From contig NZ_LN884299.1 in the NCBI RefSeq assembly GCF_001403875.1, positions 3,437,674-3,501,673 of the forward strand: a stretch of 64,000 nucleotides of DNA, in the 5' to 3' direction. Each line of letters begins with the position of its first letter. The stretch's first letter is position 1. Source of the stretch: Paenibacillus ihumii. Lineage in GTDB: Bacteria > Bacillota > Bacilli > Paenibacillales > Paenibacillaceae. The notes below the pieces were generated by a model. That model searched no databases and was not told the origin of the DNA. It saw only the letters and a program-made list of their open reading frames with translations. This document shows, piece by piece, positions 44,839-52,385 of the stretch. The position numbers were made by a program, and so were the translations under genes.

Positions 44839-44877
44839 GGCCTTGCATTCGAACCGTTAAGGGTTCTCAATCTATAG

Positions 44878-44969
44878 TGGCGGAGAGAGAGGGATTCGAA
44901 CCCTCGCACCGCTTACGCAGTCTAACCCCTTAGCAGAGGGTCCCCTTATAGCCACTTGGGTATCTCTCC
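44878..44969 (-). tRNA. tRNA-Ser (anticodon GCT)
   Basis: Class II fold with GGAGAGA/TCTCTCC acceptor, encoded CCA, loop CTGCTAA and a long variable arm. Confidence 0.94.
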
Positions 44970-44976
44970 AAACCAA

Positions 44977-45052
44977 TGGCTCCCCGAACAGGACTCGAAC
45001 CTGTGACAACTCGATTAACAGTCGAGTGCTCTACCGACTGAGCTATCGGGGA
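44977..45052 (-). tRNA. tRNA-Asn (anticodon GTT)
   Basis: Acceptor TCCCCGA/TCGGGGA with encoded CCA; anticodon stem CTCGA/TCGAG and loop CTGTTAA. Confidence 0.95.
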
Positions 45053-45080
45053 ACAACAACATACTATAGATTCATCGTAT

Positions 45081-45109
45081 AATTTATCATGATTTTTAGG
45101 CAAAGTCAA
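45081..45109 (-). promoter_or_regulatory. Promoter of the tRNA-Asn/Ser unit
   Basis: TTGACT and TAAATT on the minus strand are separated by 17 bp, about 30 bp before tRNA-Asn. Confidence 0.6.
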
Positions 45110-45167
45110 GATAATGCCTGGGCATAGAAGAGTGGCCTGGCCTCGCAGCCAGACCTTTACGGAAACT

Positions 45168-45248
45168 TTAGGAATCCTTACGGTGCCGCGCCAGTTCGAT
45201 GAGCATGACGATGAGCACGAGCAGTTGGATCAGCATTTCTGCACTCAT
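45168..45248 (-). CDS. Candidate 26-aa single-helix membrane peptide
   Basis: ATG 45248 has GGAGG nine bases upstream and reads MSAEMLIQLLVLIVMLIELA then RHRKDS and stop. It forms one hydrophobic helix with a basic tail, the shape of type I toxin peptides and small membrane regulators. A GC-rich hairpin (GGTCTGGC/GCCAGGCC) lies downstream. It is too short for statistical ORF calls. Function is not known, and I recognise no family with certainty. Confidence 0.5.
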   Translation of the reverse strand: MSAEMLIQLLVLIVMLIELARHRKDS

Positions 45249-45312
45249 TATGCTTCGCCTCCATCCGCATATTGCTCCTTCGAAGCCGGCTGCTCCTCTC
45301 CCCTTGGAATCC

Positions 45313-45558
45313 TTACGCTCCCACTACATATATATGACAAGCAGAGCCGTTTCTTGCCAACAAAAAAGAACCATCCTCTCCATAAAAAGAGATCAGGTTC
45401 TTCCGTTTGTGTTTGTTCTGATGGATAAGCTCCTGCTTGGTTTTGGTTCTTCGTGTCCTCAGATCGGCTGCGGCAAAGGGGCTTCGGCTCAACTCCGGGT
45501 TTCGTTTCCCTTCACGCATTAATTTATCGCGCATACGTTTGGCTTTTGATTTAGCCAT
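45313..45558 (-). CDS. Small basic conserved protein, unknown function
   Basis: The 81-aa Lys/Arg-rich product begins MAKSKAKRMRDKLMREGKRN, a pattern I recognise from short conserved Bacillales proteins without assigned role. The RBS AAGAAGGA is 11 bases before ATG. It may bind nucleic acid, judging only from charge. Confidence 0.7.
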   Translation of the reverse strand: MAKSKAKRMRDKLMREGKRNPELSRSPFAAADLRTRRTKTKQELIHQNKHKRKNLISFYGEDGSFLLARNGSACHIYVVGA

Positions 45559-45629
45559 AAATAGTCACATCCTTCTTCGTTTTGTTGTAGTATACCATAC
45601 TTGCAGGCCATAACAGCAGCTCACCTTAA

Positions 45630-46109
45630 TTAATTGCGGCCGGATTGTTCATAACTGGACAATCTCAGGGTTCCCGAGCACTTCCCGCAGCGATATCGCT
45701 GGGGATTTATGCGGCGCTTGCGCAAATATTCCATTCCGCAGCTTGTGCACTGGAGCTTATAACGGTAAGGCAATGATTTTCTTCCCTGGTCCCCAGGCAG
45801 TGATTGACAATATCTGCTTCCCCCGACCCGGCTTAATAAAGCCTTAAAGTCAGAATCCCGATGCCTATAGCCTTTGCCCATTATATGCAAATGATAATGG
45901 CATAGCTCATGCTTGATGATCTTCTCTACTTCCTCCATGCCGAAGGCAGCCAGCTGGGCCGGATTAATCTCAATGTGATGCGATTTCATGAAATACCGTC
46001 CGCCTGTCGACCTCAGCCGCCGATTAAATCTGGCCTCATGCCGAAAAGGGAGCCCAAAGCTGCGAAGCGATATTTCCTCGACCCAAGCCTGCAATTGTTC
46101 ATCCGTCAT
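45630..46109 (-). CDS. sprT: SprT-like metalloprotease-fold protein
   Basis: I start at MTDEQLQ (46109), eight bases after GAGGAGG. The 159-aa protein has a zinc-peptidase motif HELCHYHLH (about 67) and a C-terminal four-Cys zinc ribbon (CTSC ... CGKC). It matches SprT/YdcK-type proteins. Proteolytic activity is not proven for bacterial SprT. Confidence 0.9.
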   Translation of the reverse strand: MTDEQLQAWVEEISLRSFGLPFRHEARFNRRLRSTGGRYFMKSHHIEINPAQLAAFGMEEVEKIIKHELCHYHLHIMGKGYRHRDSDFKALLSRVGGSRYCQSLPGDQGRKSLPYRYKLQCTSCGMEYLRKRRINPQRYRCGKCSGTLRLSSYEQSGRN

Positions 46110-46240
46110 GACAATAACCTCCTCGTTGCGCTGGCAAAACACATTCCCGGCCGGGATCTGGCGCTGTTTATACTTGAATTCTAACTTCCTGTTAAGCTAC
46201 ACTGTCAAGTAGCAATAAGAACAAAGGAGACTGTTAAAAA

Positions 46241-46591
46241 ATGGCCCTAATGAGATATGTGATTCTACAGCAAGGCTGCGATTTGCTTTTCGTGGAAATG
46301 CCCTCGGATTACGCTTACCAGCTCAGCGCTCTCAATCTGCGTCTGAACAAAGAAATCGATAAACTTACCGCAGCTCAGGTTCCATCCCTGCCGCAAGCGA
46401 TTGCCGAATGCGACCAGCTCGATCTGCTCCAGGAATCGCTGCAGATTACAAGCGGCCTGGATTATATTAATGAGCTTGAGGCAGCCTTCTCCGCGATCCG
46501 CGAAGAGAATTATCCGCTAATCTCATTGCTGACAGAGATTCGCGCCCTTCAAGCCCAGTTGGAGCAATGGTACGAGGAAGAAGGACAATAA
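46241..46591 (+). CDS. Hypothetical 116-aa acidic helical protein
   Basis: AAAGGAG precedes ATG by 11 bases. The product is helical and Gln/Leu/Glu-rich with no motif I know. It stands upstream of cmpA on the same strand, about 80 bp apart. Real coding is supported by RBS and codon use; function unknown. Confidence 0.65.
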   Translation: MALMRYVILQQGCDLLFVEMPSDYAYQLSALNLRLNKEIDKLTAAQVPSLPQAIAECDQLDLLQESLQITSGLDYINELEAAFSAIREENYPLISLLTEIRALQAQLEQWYEEEGQ

Positions 46592-46669
46592 AACCTATGG
46601 ACCTGCACACTTCACGGCCGCTACCCATATGCTAAACGTACATAGGGAAATGTCGGGGAGGAGATTGTA

Positions 46670-46807
46670 TTGCCTAATTGGCTCAGCAACCAAATGATGC
46701 GTGCATTCCATAAAAAAGACCGGCGCCAGATTCGCCTGCTTAACGACTGTTGGTTCTTTTACTACAGCCGCCGCAAAAATAGCAGTGAGGCCAGTCAGAT
46801 TCAGTAG
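46670..46807 (+). CDS. cmpA: CmpA-type cortex morphogenetic protein
   Basis: TTG 46670 follows GGGGAGGA by seven bases and encodes 45 aa starting MPNWLSNQMMRAFHKKD, with a later LLNDCWFFYY segment. Bacillus CmpA (37 aa) shares MPNWL, the AF.KD spacing and the LLN.CW.FY block from memory. In B. subtilis it inhibits spore cortex assembly until SpoIVA is properly placed and is then degraded by ClpXP. It was too short for standard ORF cut-offs. Confidence 0.85.
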   Translation: MPNWLSNQMMRAFHKKDRRQIRLLNDCWFFYYSRRKNSSEASQIQ

Positions 46808-46835
46808 AGCACCACTGCAGCCGCATCATGCCAAA

Positions 46836-46906
46836 ATCCCCTTCAGGTTCTGCATCGACCCGTCTGCCAAATCATGACGGGCCGAACACGTTCGCTTAAA
46901 GGGGAT
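46836..46906 (+). other. Long-range nested inverted repeat after cmpA
   Basis: ATCCCCTT (46836-46843) pairs with AAGGGGAT (46899-46906), and CCCGTC (46859-46864) pairs with GACGGG (46876-46881) inside. No T-run follows directly. It could be a 3' UTR structure or a weak terminator. Confidence 0.45.
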
Positions 46907-46939
46907 CTTATCCTAGCATGACAACATCCAAAATCCATC

Positions 46940-46975
46940 AGGAAGCCTCGGCATTTGCCGGAGGCTTCCTTTCTA
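46940..46975. terminator. Bidirectional terminator between cmpA and rdgB
   Basis: AGGAAGCCTC pairs with GAGGCTTCCT, with inner GGC/GCC, then TTTCTATTT on the plus strand. Confidence 0.8.
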
Positions 46976-47605
46976 TTTATTCATGCTGTTAATTTTCTCG
47001 ACCAGCTGCCGCAATGCCGCTCCGCGATGACTGATTGCCTGCTTCTCTGACACGGTTAGCTCAGCCAAGGTCTTCTCATACTCCGGCAGATAAAAAAGCG
47101 GATCGTAACCGAAGCCGCCTTCGCCGGCCGGTTCAGACGTAATCCAGCCTTCCACCGTCCCGGATGCCTCTGTAAATTCCCCGGTCTCCGGGTCATACAG
47201 GGCCAGATGACAGACGAATCGGGCTGTGCTGAGCAAGGGCTGCTCCGTATCCTCTCCAAGCCGCATACCCTCCAATTCGCTAAGCAGCTTTGCATTATTG
47301 TCCTCATCCGAAGCGCCTTCCCCTGCATAGCGGGCGGAATAAACCCCTGGCGCGCCATCCAGCTTGTCAACGCATAATCCCGAGTCGTCGGCCAAAACCG
47401 TCTGGCCCAGGAAATCGCCCACTTCCTTGGCCTTCTTGCGGGCATTGTCCGCAAACGTCTCTCCATCCTCGACGACTTCGGGAACCTCGGGATAATCGTA
47501 CATGCTTTTCACAGGCTTGCCCAAAAAAGCAAGTCCATGGGCAAATTCACGGACTTTTCCCTGATTTCGGGTAGCTACGATTATGACCGATTCCTGCTTG
47601 TTCAT
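46973..47605 (-). CDS. rdgB: XTP/dITP diphosphatase (RdgB/HAM1)
   Basis: The 210-aa enzyme hydrolyses non-canonical purine nucleotides (dITP, XTP) to keep them out of DNA. Motifs present: ATRNQGKVREF at the N-terminus, ADDSGLCVDKLDGAPGVYSARYAG near 75, and FGYDPLF near 165. Its start overlaps the rph stop by one base (TAATG). The gerM-rph-rdgB order is conserved in Bacillales. Confidence 0.95.
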   Translation of the reverse strand: MNKQESVIIVATRNQGKVREFAHGLAFLGKPVKSMYDYPEVPEVVEDGETFADNARKKAKEVGDFLGQTVLADDSGLCVDKLDGAPGVYSARYAGEGASDEDNNAKLLSELEGMRLGEDTEQPLLSTARFVCHLALYDPETGEFTEASGTVEGWITSEPAGEGGFGYDPLFYLPEYEKTLAELTVSEKQAISHRGAALRQLVEKINSMNK

Positions 47606-48363
47606 TATACCCCCGCCTCCGGCTGCTTGCTTCCAATTTTAAGGGCGATCGGCCCTAGAGCTTCACGCTGAATTTGAATCATTTCATGAATGCCCTTCTC
47701 CGCGAGCTCCAGCATTTTATTCAGCTCTTCCCGGGAGAACGGATTCTCTTCACCGGTTCCCTGTACCTCGACGAACTGCCCCTGCCCCGTCATAACTACA
47801 TTCATGTCGACCTTAGCCTTGGAGTCCTCGTCGTAATTAAGATCGAGAAGCGTCTCTTGCCCGACGATGCCAACACTAACGGAAGCCAGGTAATCCGTAA
47901 TGGGGAACACAGGCAGGGAATGCTTCTGAACGATCTTATTCACCGCCAATGCCAGAGCAACGAAGGCCCCAGTAATCGACGTTGTACGCGTTCCTCCATC
48001 CGCCTGCAGCACATCGCAGTCAATCGTAATCGATCGCTCGCCAAGCGCCTGCAAATCAACAACAGAACGCAAGGCCCTGCCGATCAGACGCTGGATTTCC
48101 ATCGTCCGTCCGCTTTGCTTACCGCGAGCCGATTCGCGTTGGTTACGGGAGTGCGTAGCCCGGGGAAGCATCGAATATTCTGCGGTAACCCAACCTTTGC
48201 CCTGGCCTTTCATGAACATCGGTACCTTCTCTTCAACCGTAGCCGTGCATATTACCTTCGTGTCTCCAACCTCAATGTATACGGAGCCTTCTGCATATTT
48301 GTTAATATTTACTGTTAAGTTCAATGGCCGCCGCTCATTTGCTTCACGCCCGTTTATTCTCAT
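47605..48363 (-). CDS. rph: Ribonuclease PH
   Basis: The 252-aa phosphorolytic 3'-5' exoribonuclease trims tRNA 3' ends. I start at MRINGREANERRPL (48363), nine bases after AGGAGG. The conserved opening, SMLPRATHSRNQRE block (near 72) and the DCDVLQADGGTRTTSI region (near 115) match RNase PH. Confidence 0.96.
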   Translation of the reverse strand: MRINGREANERRPLNLTVNINKYAEGSVYIEVGDTKVICTATVEEKVPMFMKGQGKGWVTAEYSMLPRATHSRNQRESARGKQSGRTMEIQRLIGRALRSVVDLQALGERSITIDCDVLQADGGTRTTSITGAFVALALAVNKIVQKHSLPVFPITDYLASVSVGIVGQETLLDLNYDEDSKAKVDMNVVMTGQGQFVEVQGTGEENPFSREELNKMLELAEKGIHEMIQIQREALGPIALKIGSKQPEAGV

Positions 48364-48572
48364 CGTAACCCGCCTCCTACGTTTCATGCTGTCTTTACGC
48401 TTTCCCTATTCTACCAAAGTGTAAGCATAAAATCACCATTCCATTCCTCCCCGGCGATATCTCTTGATCCCGGCTAATTCAAAAAACAAAACCAAACGCA
48501 GCAAAAATGCCTGGCATAGCAGAAATGGGCCTGCCGAGGCAAGCCCATAACATATCAAGGATTTCTAAATAA

Positions 48573-49634
48573 TCACATCGGGATTTGATTGATGTTCTCC
48601 GGTCTGGACACGGGCTCGCTGTATTTCTGATTATCGAGTCCAATGACCTCCTTCTCCCCATTCAGCCAGATCCGCACCTGATCCTCCTGCGAATTCTCCG
48701 TTACCGTGAGTACCACCGATTGCAGCATTTGAGCAGGCACCCTCTCACCAGGATCGAACATATCATCACTGATCGATACGGTTACAACGCCATCCTGCGA
48801 CACTTCGACGCTGTCCACGCTCGTATTGTCGGTAACGACTCGCTCCAGCCCTTCTCCCTGCGCTGGTCCTTTGATCAGCTCTTGCAGCGCTGATTGCACC
48901 CGGTCGGAGCTGCCTGTGACAAAGCGGGTGACCGGCACAAAATATTGCACACCATCCGGCGTTGCCGCCGAGAAATATACGGTCACCGGACTGCTCAGCG
49001 ACAGGCTCGTACCATTGCCGATCTCCAGGTTAATGCCTAAGGCTCGCGTCAGCGGACGATCCAGCGGCGTCCCATCCACAGGCATTTCGTTCAGCTTGGC
49101 TCCATTAACCCAGAGCTGCACCTGCCGAATGTCCGGATCCTCCGTTAAAGTCCAAGTAAGAGCCTCCATGATCTTACGCTCATCATTGGCATCATAATTG
49201 TGAAACGGCTCTGTGAACTCTACCACGGCCAGCTGCTGATCCTTCTGCAGTGTAATGGCCTTGACCTCTGTCCCTTGCGGCAGCACCCCTGAGAATCCCT
49301 CTGGAACCAGCTTGGCGAATGGCCCGTCCTTCACTAAGCTCTCCAGGGCACGGGTTAACTGCGTGCCGCCTTCTTCGTCCGGCAGCCTCAGAGCAACCGG
49401 AGCAAGCAGGCCGTGTTCATTCTCCAGATAGACCGTGGACATTGGGCCATCCGTACTCAGGCTTGTCTGCTCCTCCGCCTCAAGGCTTCTAAGCATCTCA
49501 TATTCGACATCCACAGGCGGAGGGTCGATGGAGCCCGATGATTTGGCGGCAAAGGGATTACAGGCTGACAGCAATAACGGGATTGCGAGCATTCCCGCTA
49601 TGGCAGTATTGCGTAATGAGCGGTTCCATTTCAT
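48573..49634 (-). CDS. gerM: GerM-like sporulation/germination lipoprotein
   Basis: The 353-aa product has a lipoprotein signal (PLLLSAC|N) and two GerMN domains (about 65-190 and 215-330; EFTEPFHNYD and GVVTVSISDDMFD mark similar positions in each). In Bacillus GerM joins the A-Q complex of the engulfing forespore and helps germination. It is the first gene before rph; they are 209 bp apart. Confidence 0.9.
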   Translation of the reverse strand: MKWNRSLRNTAIAGMLAIPLLLSACNPFAAKSSGSIDPPPVDVEYEMLRSLEAEEQTSLSTDGPMSTVYLENEHGLLAPVALRLPDEEGGTQLTRALESLVKDGPFAKLVPEGFSGVLPQGTEVKAITLQKDQQLAVVEFTEPFHNYDANDERKIMEALTWTLTEDPDIRQVQLWVNGAKLNEMPVDGTPLDRPLTRALGINLEIGNGTSLSLSSPVTVYFSAATPDGVQYFVPVTRFVTGSSDRVQSALQELIKGPAQGEGLERVVTDNTSVDSVEVSQDGVVTVSISDDMFDPGERVPAQMLQSVVLTVTENSQEDQVRIWLNGEKEVIGLDNQKYSEPVSRPENINQIPM

Positions 49635-49799
49635 GACCTGGGTTCCTCCCTAACATTTTTCTAAGGTTTGTATTACTATATATACGAGCCCCTTCTTGAA
49701 AAATAACTAATTTTTCCCGGAAGTGGACAAACTGCATCATAGTCGAGTCAGAGAAATCAAGCAGATGACATCATAAAAGAGGGGTAGAGGTGAATGGGG

Positions 49800-50360
49800 A
49801 TGGATCAACCAAAAGCGAAGGTACCTTACAGCTTGAACAGTAAAAAGGTCGCTGACGTAACCATGGAATGGCTGCAAAAACGCGGGGTGACCCTCAGCGA
49901 GATTGCCGAGCTGGTCATGCTGCTGCAGCAAAAGTATTACCCTAGCCTGACCATCGAGGAGTGCATCCACAATGTGGAGCAGGTTCTTAGCAAGAGAGAG
50001 GTTCAGAATGCCGTGCTTACGGGTATCCAACTGGATATTTTGGCGGAGCAGGGCCTCTTGATCCCAGAACTGCAGGATATGATAGTCAACGACGAAGGCT
50101 TGTATGGCGTCGATGAAATTTTAGCCTTCTCGATCGTTAACGTCTACGGAAGCATCGGCTTCACGAATTACGGCTACGTTGACAAGCTCAAACCCGGGGT
50201 ATTGGAGCGGTTAAATGATAAAAGCTTAGGCCCCTGCAACACGTTCCTCGACGATATCGTGGGCGCCATTGCCGCTTCAGCCAGCAGCCGGATCGCTCAC
50301 CGCAAGCAGGCGGAGCGCGAGAAGGAGCAGGGCGAAGAGACGATGGATTCGGACCGGTAG
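49800..50360 (+). CDS. Phosphatidylglycerophosphatase A-type protein (YutG-like)
   Basis: I start at ATG 49800, six bases after GAGGTGA; ATG 49794 is too near the RBS. The 186-aa product has the PgpA fold region with LTIEEC, NDEGLYGVDEILAF and GPCNTFLDDIVGAIAA, like Bacillus YutG. It would dephosphorylate PGP in phospholipid synthesis, though the family call rests on pattern memory. Confidence 0.78.
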   Translation: MDQPKAKVPYSLNSKKVADVTMEWLQKRGVTLSEIAELVMLLQQKYYPSLTIEECIHNVEQVLSKREVQNAVLTGIQLDILAEQGLLIPELQDMIVNDEGLYGVDEILAFSIVNVYGSIGFTNYGYVDKLKPGVLERLNDKSLGPCNTFLDDIVGAIAASASSRIAHRKQAEREKEQGEETMDSDR

Positions 50361-50377
50361 CATCATCTTCTGAGAAT

Positions 50378-50413
50378 AAAGAACAAGCTGCGGAAGCTCG
50401 CAGCTTGTTCTTT
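50378..50413. terminator. Bidirectional terminator
   Basis: AAAGAACAAGCTGCG pairs with CGCAGCTTGTTCTTT around a GAAGCT loop. Confidence 0.88.
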
Positions 50414-50428
50414 GTTGTAGCACATATT

Positions 50429-51436
50429 TCAGATTTTATAAGTTTGCTGTAAGGCCCTGAACCGGAATCCCGCGTCGCCGCCAGTCTCCTCCATCGCTGC
50501 TCGACCTTGGCGGACGAGCTCAAGCAAATGAGCCAGCGTCTCCGACATGGCAAACCGCATCTGATGGATGCCCAGCTTGGTTCCGAATAGGGTCTTGCAG
50601 ACCTCAAAGCCCGTGAGCGGCACCTCCTGCAGCAGCCGCTCCATCCGCTCAAGACGCTGCTCATGGTGCTGAATCAGCAGGCGAATCCGCTCATCGAAAT
50701 AATCGAACGGACTGCGGTGCCCGGGGAAAGCCATGCTAACATCATAAGCGCCCAGCCGCTCAAGCCCGTCAATGAAAGACTGCAGCGGATAAGGCTCGCT
50801 ATCTGGCACCAAGCTGATATTAGGAGATATTTGCGGCAGTACGGCATCACCGCAAATCATGACTCTTCTGCCCTGGTCGTAGAAAGACAGATGACCAGGG
50901 GCATGTCCGCCGCTCATGACAGGTTCCCAGCTTCTTCCCCCCATAAGGATTGAACTGCCCTCCTCTACAAAGGTGACTTCTGGAAATGGCGTTACCTGCC
51001 CTATAAAGCTGCGCAGGTGAGCCGGAAGCTGATGGAGCCATTCCCCGGGCATGCCGTGCTGCCGAAACAGAGCGGGCAGCGCGGCATCAACCGTACTGCC
51101 TTGTCCCCACATCCGCTCCGACTCTTCGTAGGACCTGGCCGACATATAGACTGCAGCCTGTGTCAATGATTGTAAATACCCGGCCATCCCGAAATGATCC
51201 GGATGATGATGAGTAAGGACAATTGAGGTGATATCGCCAGGACGAAGCCTAAGCTCCCTCAAAATCTCTCCCCATTCTCTCTCCGTCGCTGCCGTTCGCG
51301 GACCAGGATCTATAATAGTGACCCCCTCCGGTCCGCGCAGCAGGTAGCTGTTCACCTGACGCAGCGGAGGTGCCATGGAAATCGGAATTTGGACTATGCC
51401 TGCTTCTCCCCATTCTTGAAAAAAACCGCTCGTCAT
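50429..51436 (-). CDS. MBL-fold metallohydrolase
   Basis: The 335-aa product has the metallo-beta-lactamase motif THHHPDH (near 76), a later GHAPGHLSFYD (near 160) and FPGH (near 233), which supply the zinc ligands. A C-terminal winged-helix-like region follows. Its ATG overlaps the methyltransferase stop by 4 bp. Substrate unknown. Confidence 0.88.
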   Translation of the reverse strand: MTSGFFQEWGEAGIVQIPISMAPPLRQVNSYLLRGPEGVTIIDPGPRTAATEREWGEILRELRLRPGDITSIVLTHHHPDHFGMAGYLQSLTQAAVYMSARSYEESERMWGQGSTVDAALPALFRQHGMPGEWLHQLPAHLRSFIGQVTPFPEVTFVEEGSSILMGGRSWEPVMSGGHAPGHLSFYDQGRRVMICGDAVLPQISPNISLVPDSEPYPLQSFIDGLERLGAYDVSMAFPGHRSPFDYFDERIRLLIQHHEQRLERMERLLQEVPLTGFEVCKTLFGTKLGIHQMRFAMSETLAHLLELVRQGRAAMEETGGDAGFRFRALQQTYKI

Positions 51437-52185
51437 AAGGAGCTTCCGACCATGATCATGCGAGGGGATGTCTCCGGGTCGTAAGGAATATCGCCGTAGC
51501 CCCCGTATATTCGCTCCAATTGCAGGCCGCTTCTGTTCAGCATTTCCGTAAAATCCTCTCGATCATACAATTTTATCCGTTCCAAATACCGCCTTGGTTC
51601 ATCCGGGGCACTGGGATCCTTGGGACCCGTATTTTGAATCGTGATATGCTTCTTTACGTATCCGTCCTGAATGCTGCGCTCCTCCGTAATGTGCTGGCCT
51701 TCATCCACCCTCTCGGAGCAGGGGACTAAATGCTCCACGGTATATGCTGGATTTAGAAAATCAATAATGAATTGTCCGCCCGGCTTCAGAACCCTGCGAA
51801 TTTCCTCCAGCACCTTGATATGTTCTGTATCCTCCTCGAAGTAGCCGAAGGAAGAGAATAGATTGACGACCGCATCAAAGCCGCCTTCCAGCGGCAAATT
51901 ACGCATATCGCCCTTAAGCCAGGTAACGCGGCCTTCGGGATCATTCTTACGCGCTTCCCGCAGCAGCACGTCAGACAAATCGATTCCGGTCACCTCATAG
52001 CCCGCCTCGACCAGCGCCATGGAATGCCTTCCCATACCGCAGCACAGGTCGAGCACTTTTGCTCCCGCAGGCAGGCCCAGCCAGGAAATCATCGTATGTA
52101 CTTCGCGTTTTGCTCCTTGCACGTCGCGATGTTTATAGACGAGTAAATAATCCTCACCAAAGCTTCGTTCATACCACTCCGCCAT
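51433..52185 (-). CDS. Class I SAM-dependent methyltransferase
   Basis: Start 52185 (MAEWYERSFG) follows GGGGAGGAG by eight bases. The 250-aa product has motif I VLDLCCGMGRHS (about 42) and a FDAVVNLFSSFGYF block (near 107). Substrate is unknown. It is co-transcribed with the MBL-fold gene. Confidence 0.88.
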   Translation of the reverse strand: MAEWYERSFGEDYLLVYKHRDVQGAKREVHTMISWLGLPAGAKVLDLCCGMGRHSMALVEAGYEVTGIDLSDVLLREARKNDPEGRVTWLKGDMRNLPLEGGFDAVVNLFSSFGYFEEDTEHIKVLEEIRRVLKPGGQFIIDFLNPAYTVEHLVPCSERVDEGQHITEERSIQDGYVKKHITIQNTGPKDPSAPDEPRRYLERIKLYDREDFTEMLNRSGLQLERIYGGYGDIPYDPETSPRMIMVGSSL

Positions 52186-52314
52186 CAGAACTTCTCCTCC
52201 CCTATCTATGACCAAAAACTTCTCTATTAATAAGGTATACATAAACCCCGGAACTTGCAATCCAAATTGCCGTTCGGCAGCAAAGCCTTTGATATTGCTC
52301 CTTTAAAATGCAGC

Positions 52315-52350
52315 GATAGCCAGCGTCTCAAATCTGAGACGCTGGCTATC
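52315..52350 (-). terminator. Perfect 15-bp hairpin after the foldase gene
   Basis: GATAGCCAGCGTCTC pairs exactly with GAGACGCTGGCTATC around AAATCT. The minus strand then reads GCTGCATTTTAAAGG, a weak U-tract. Confidence 0.6.
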
Positions 52351-52385
52351 TGAAAGACGAATCCTATTAAATTCGCTTCATGCAA

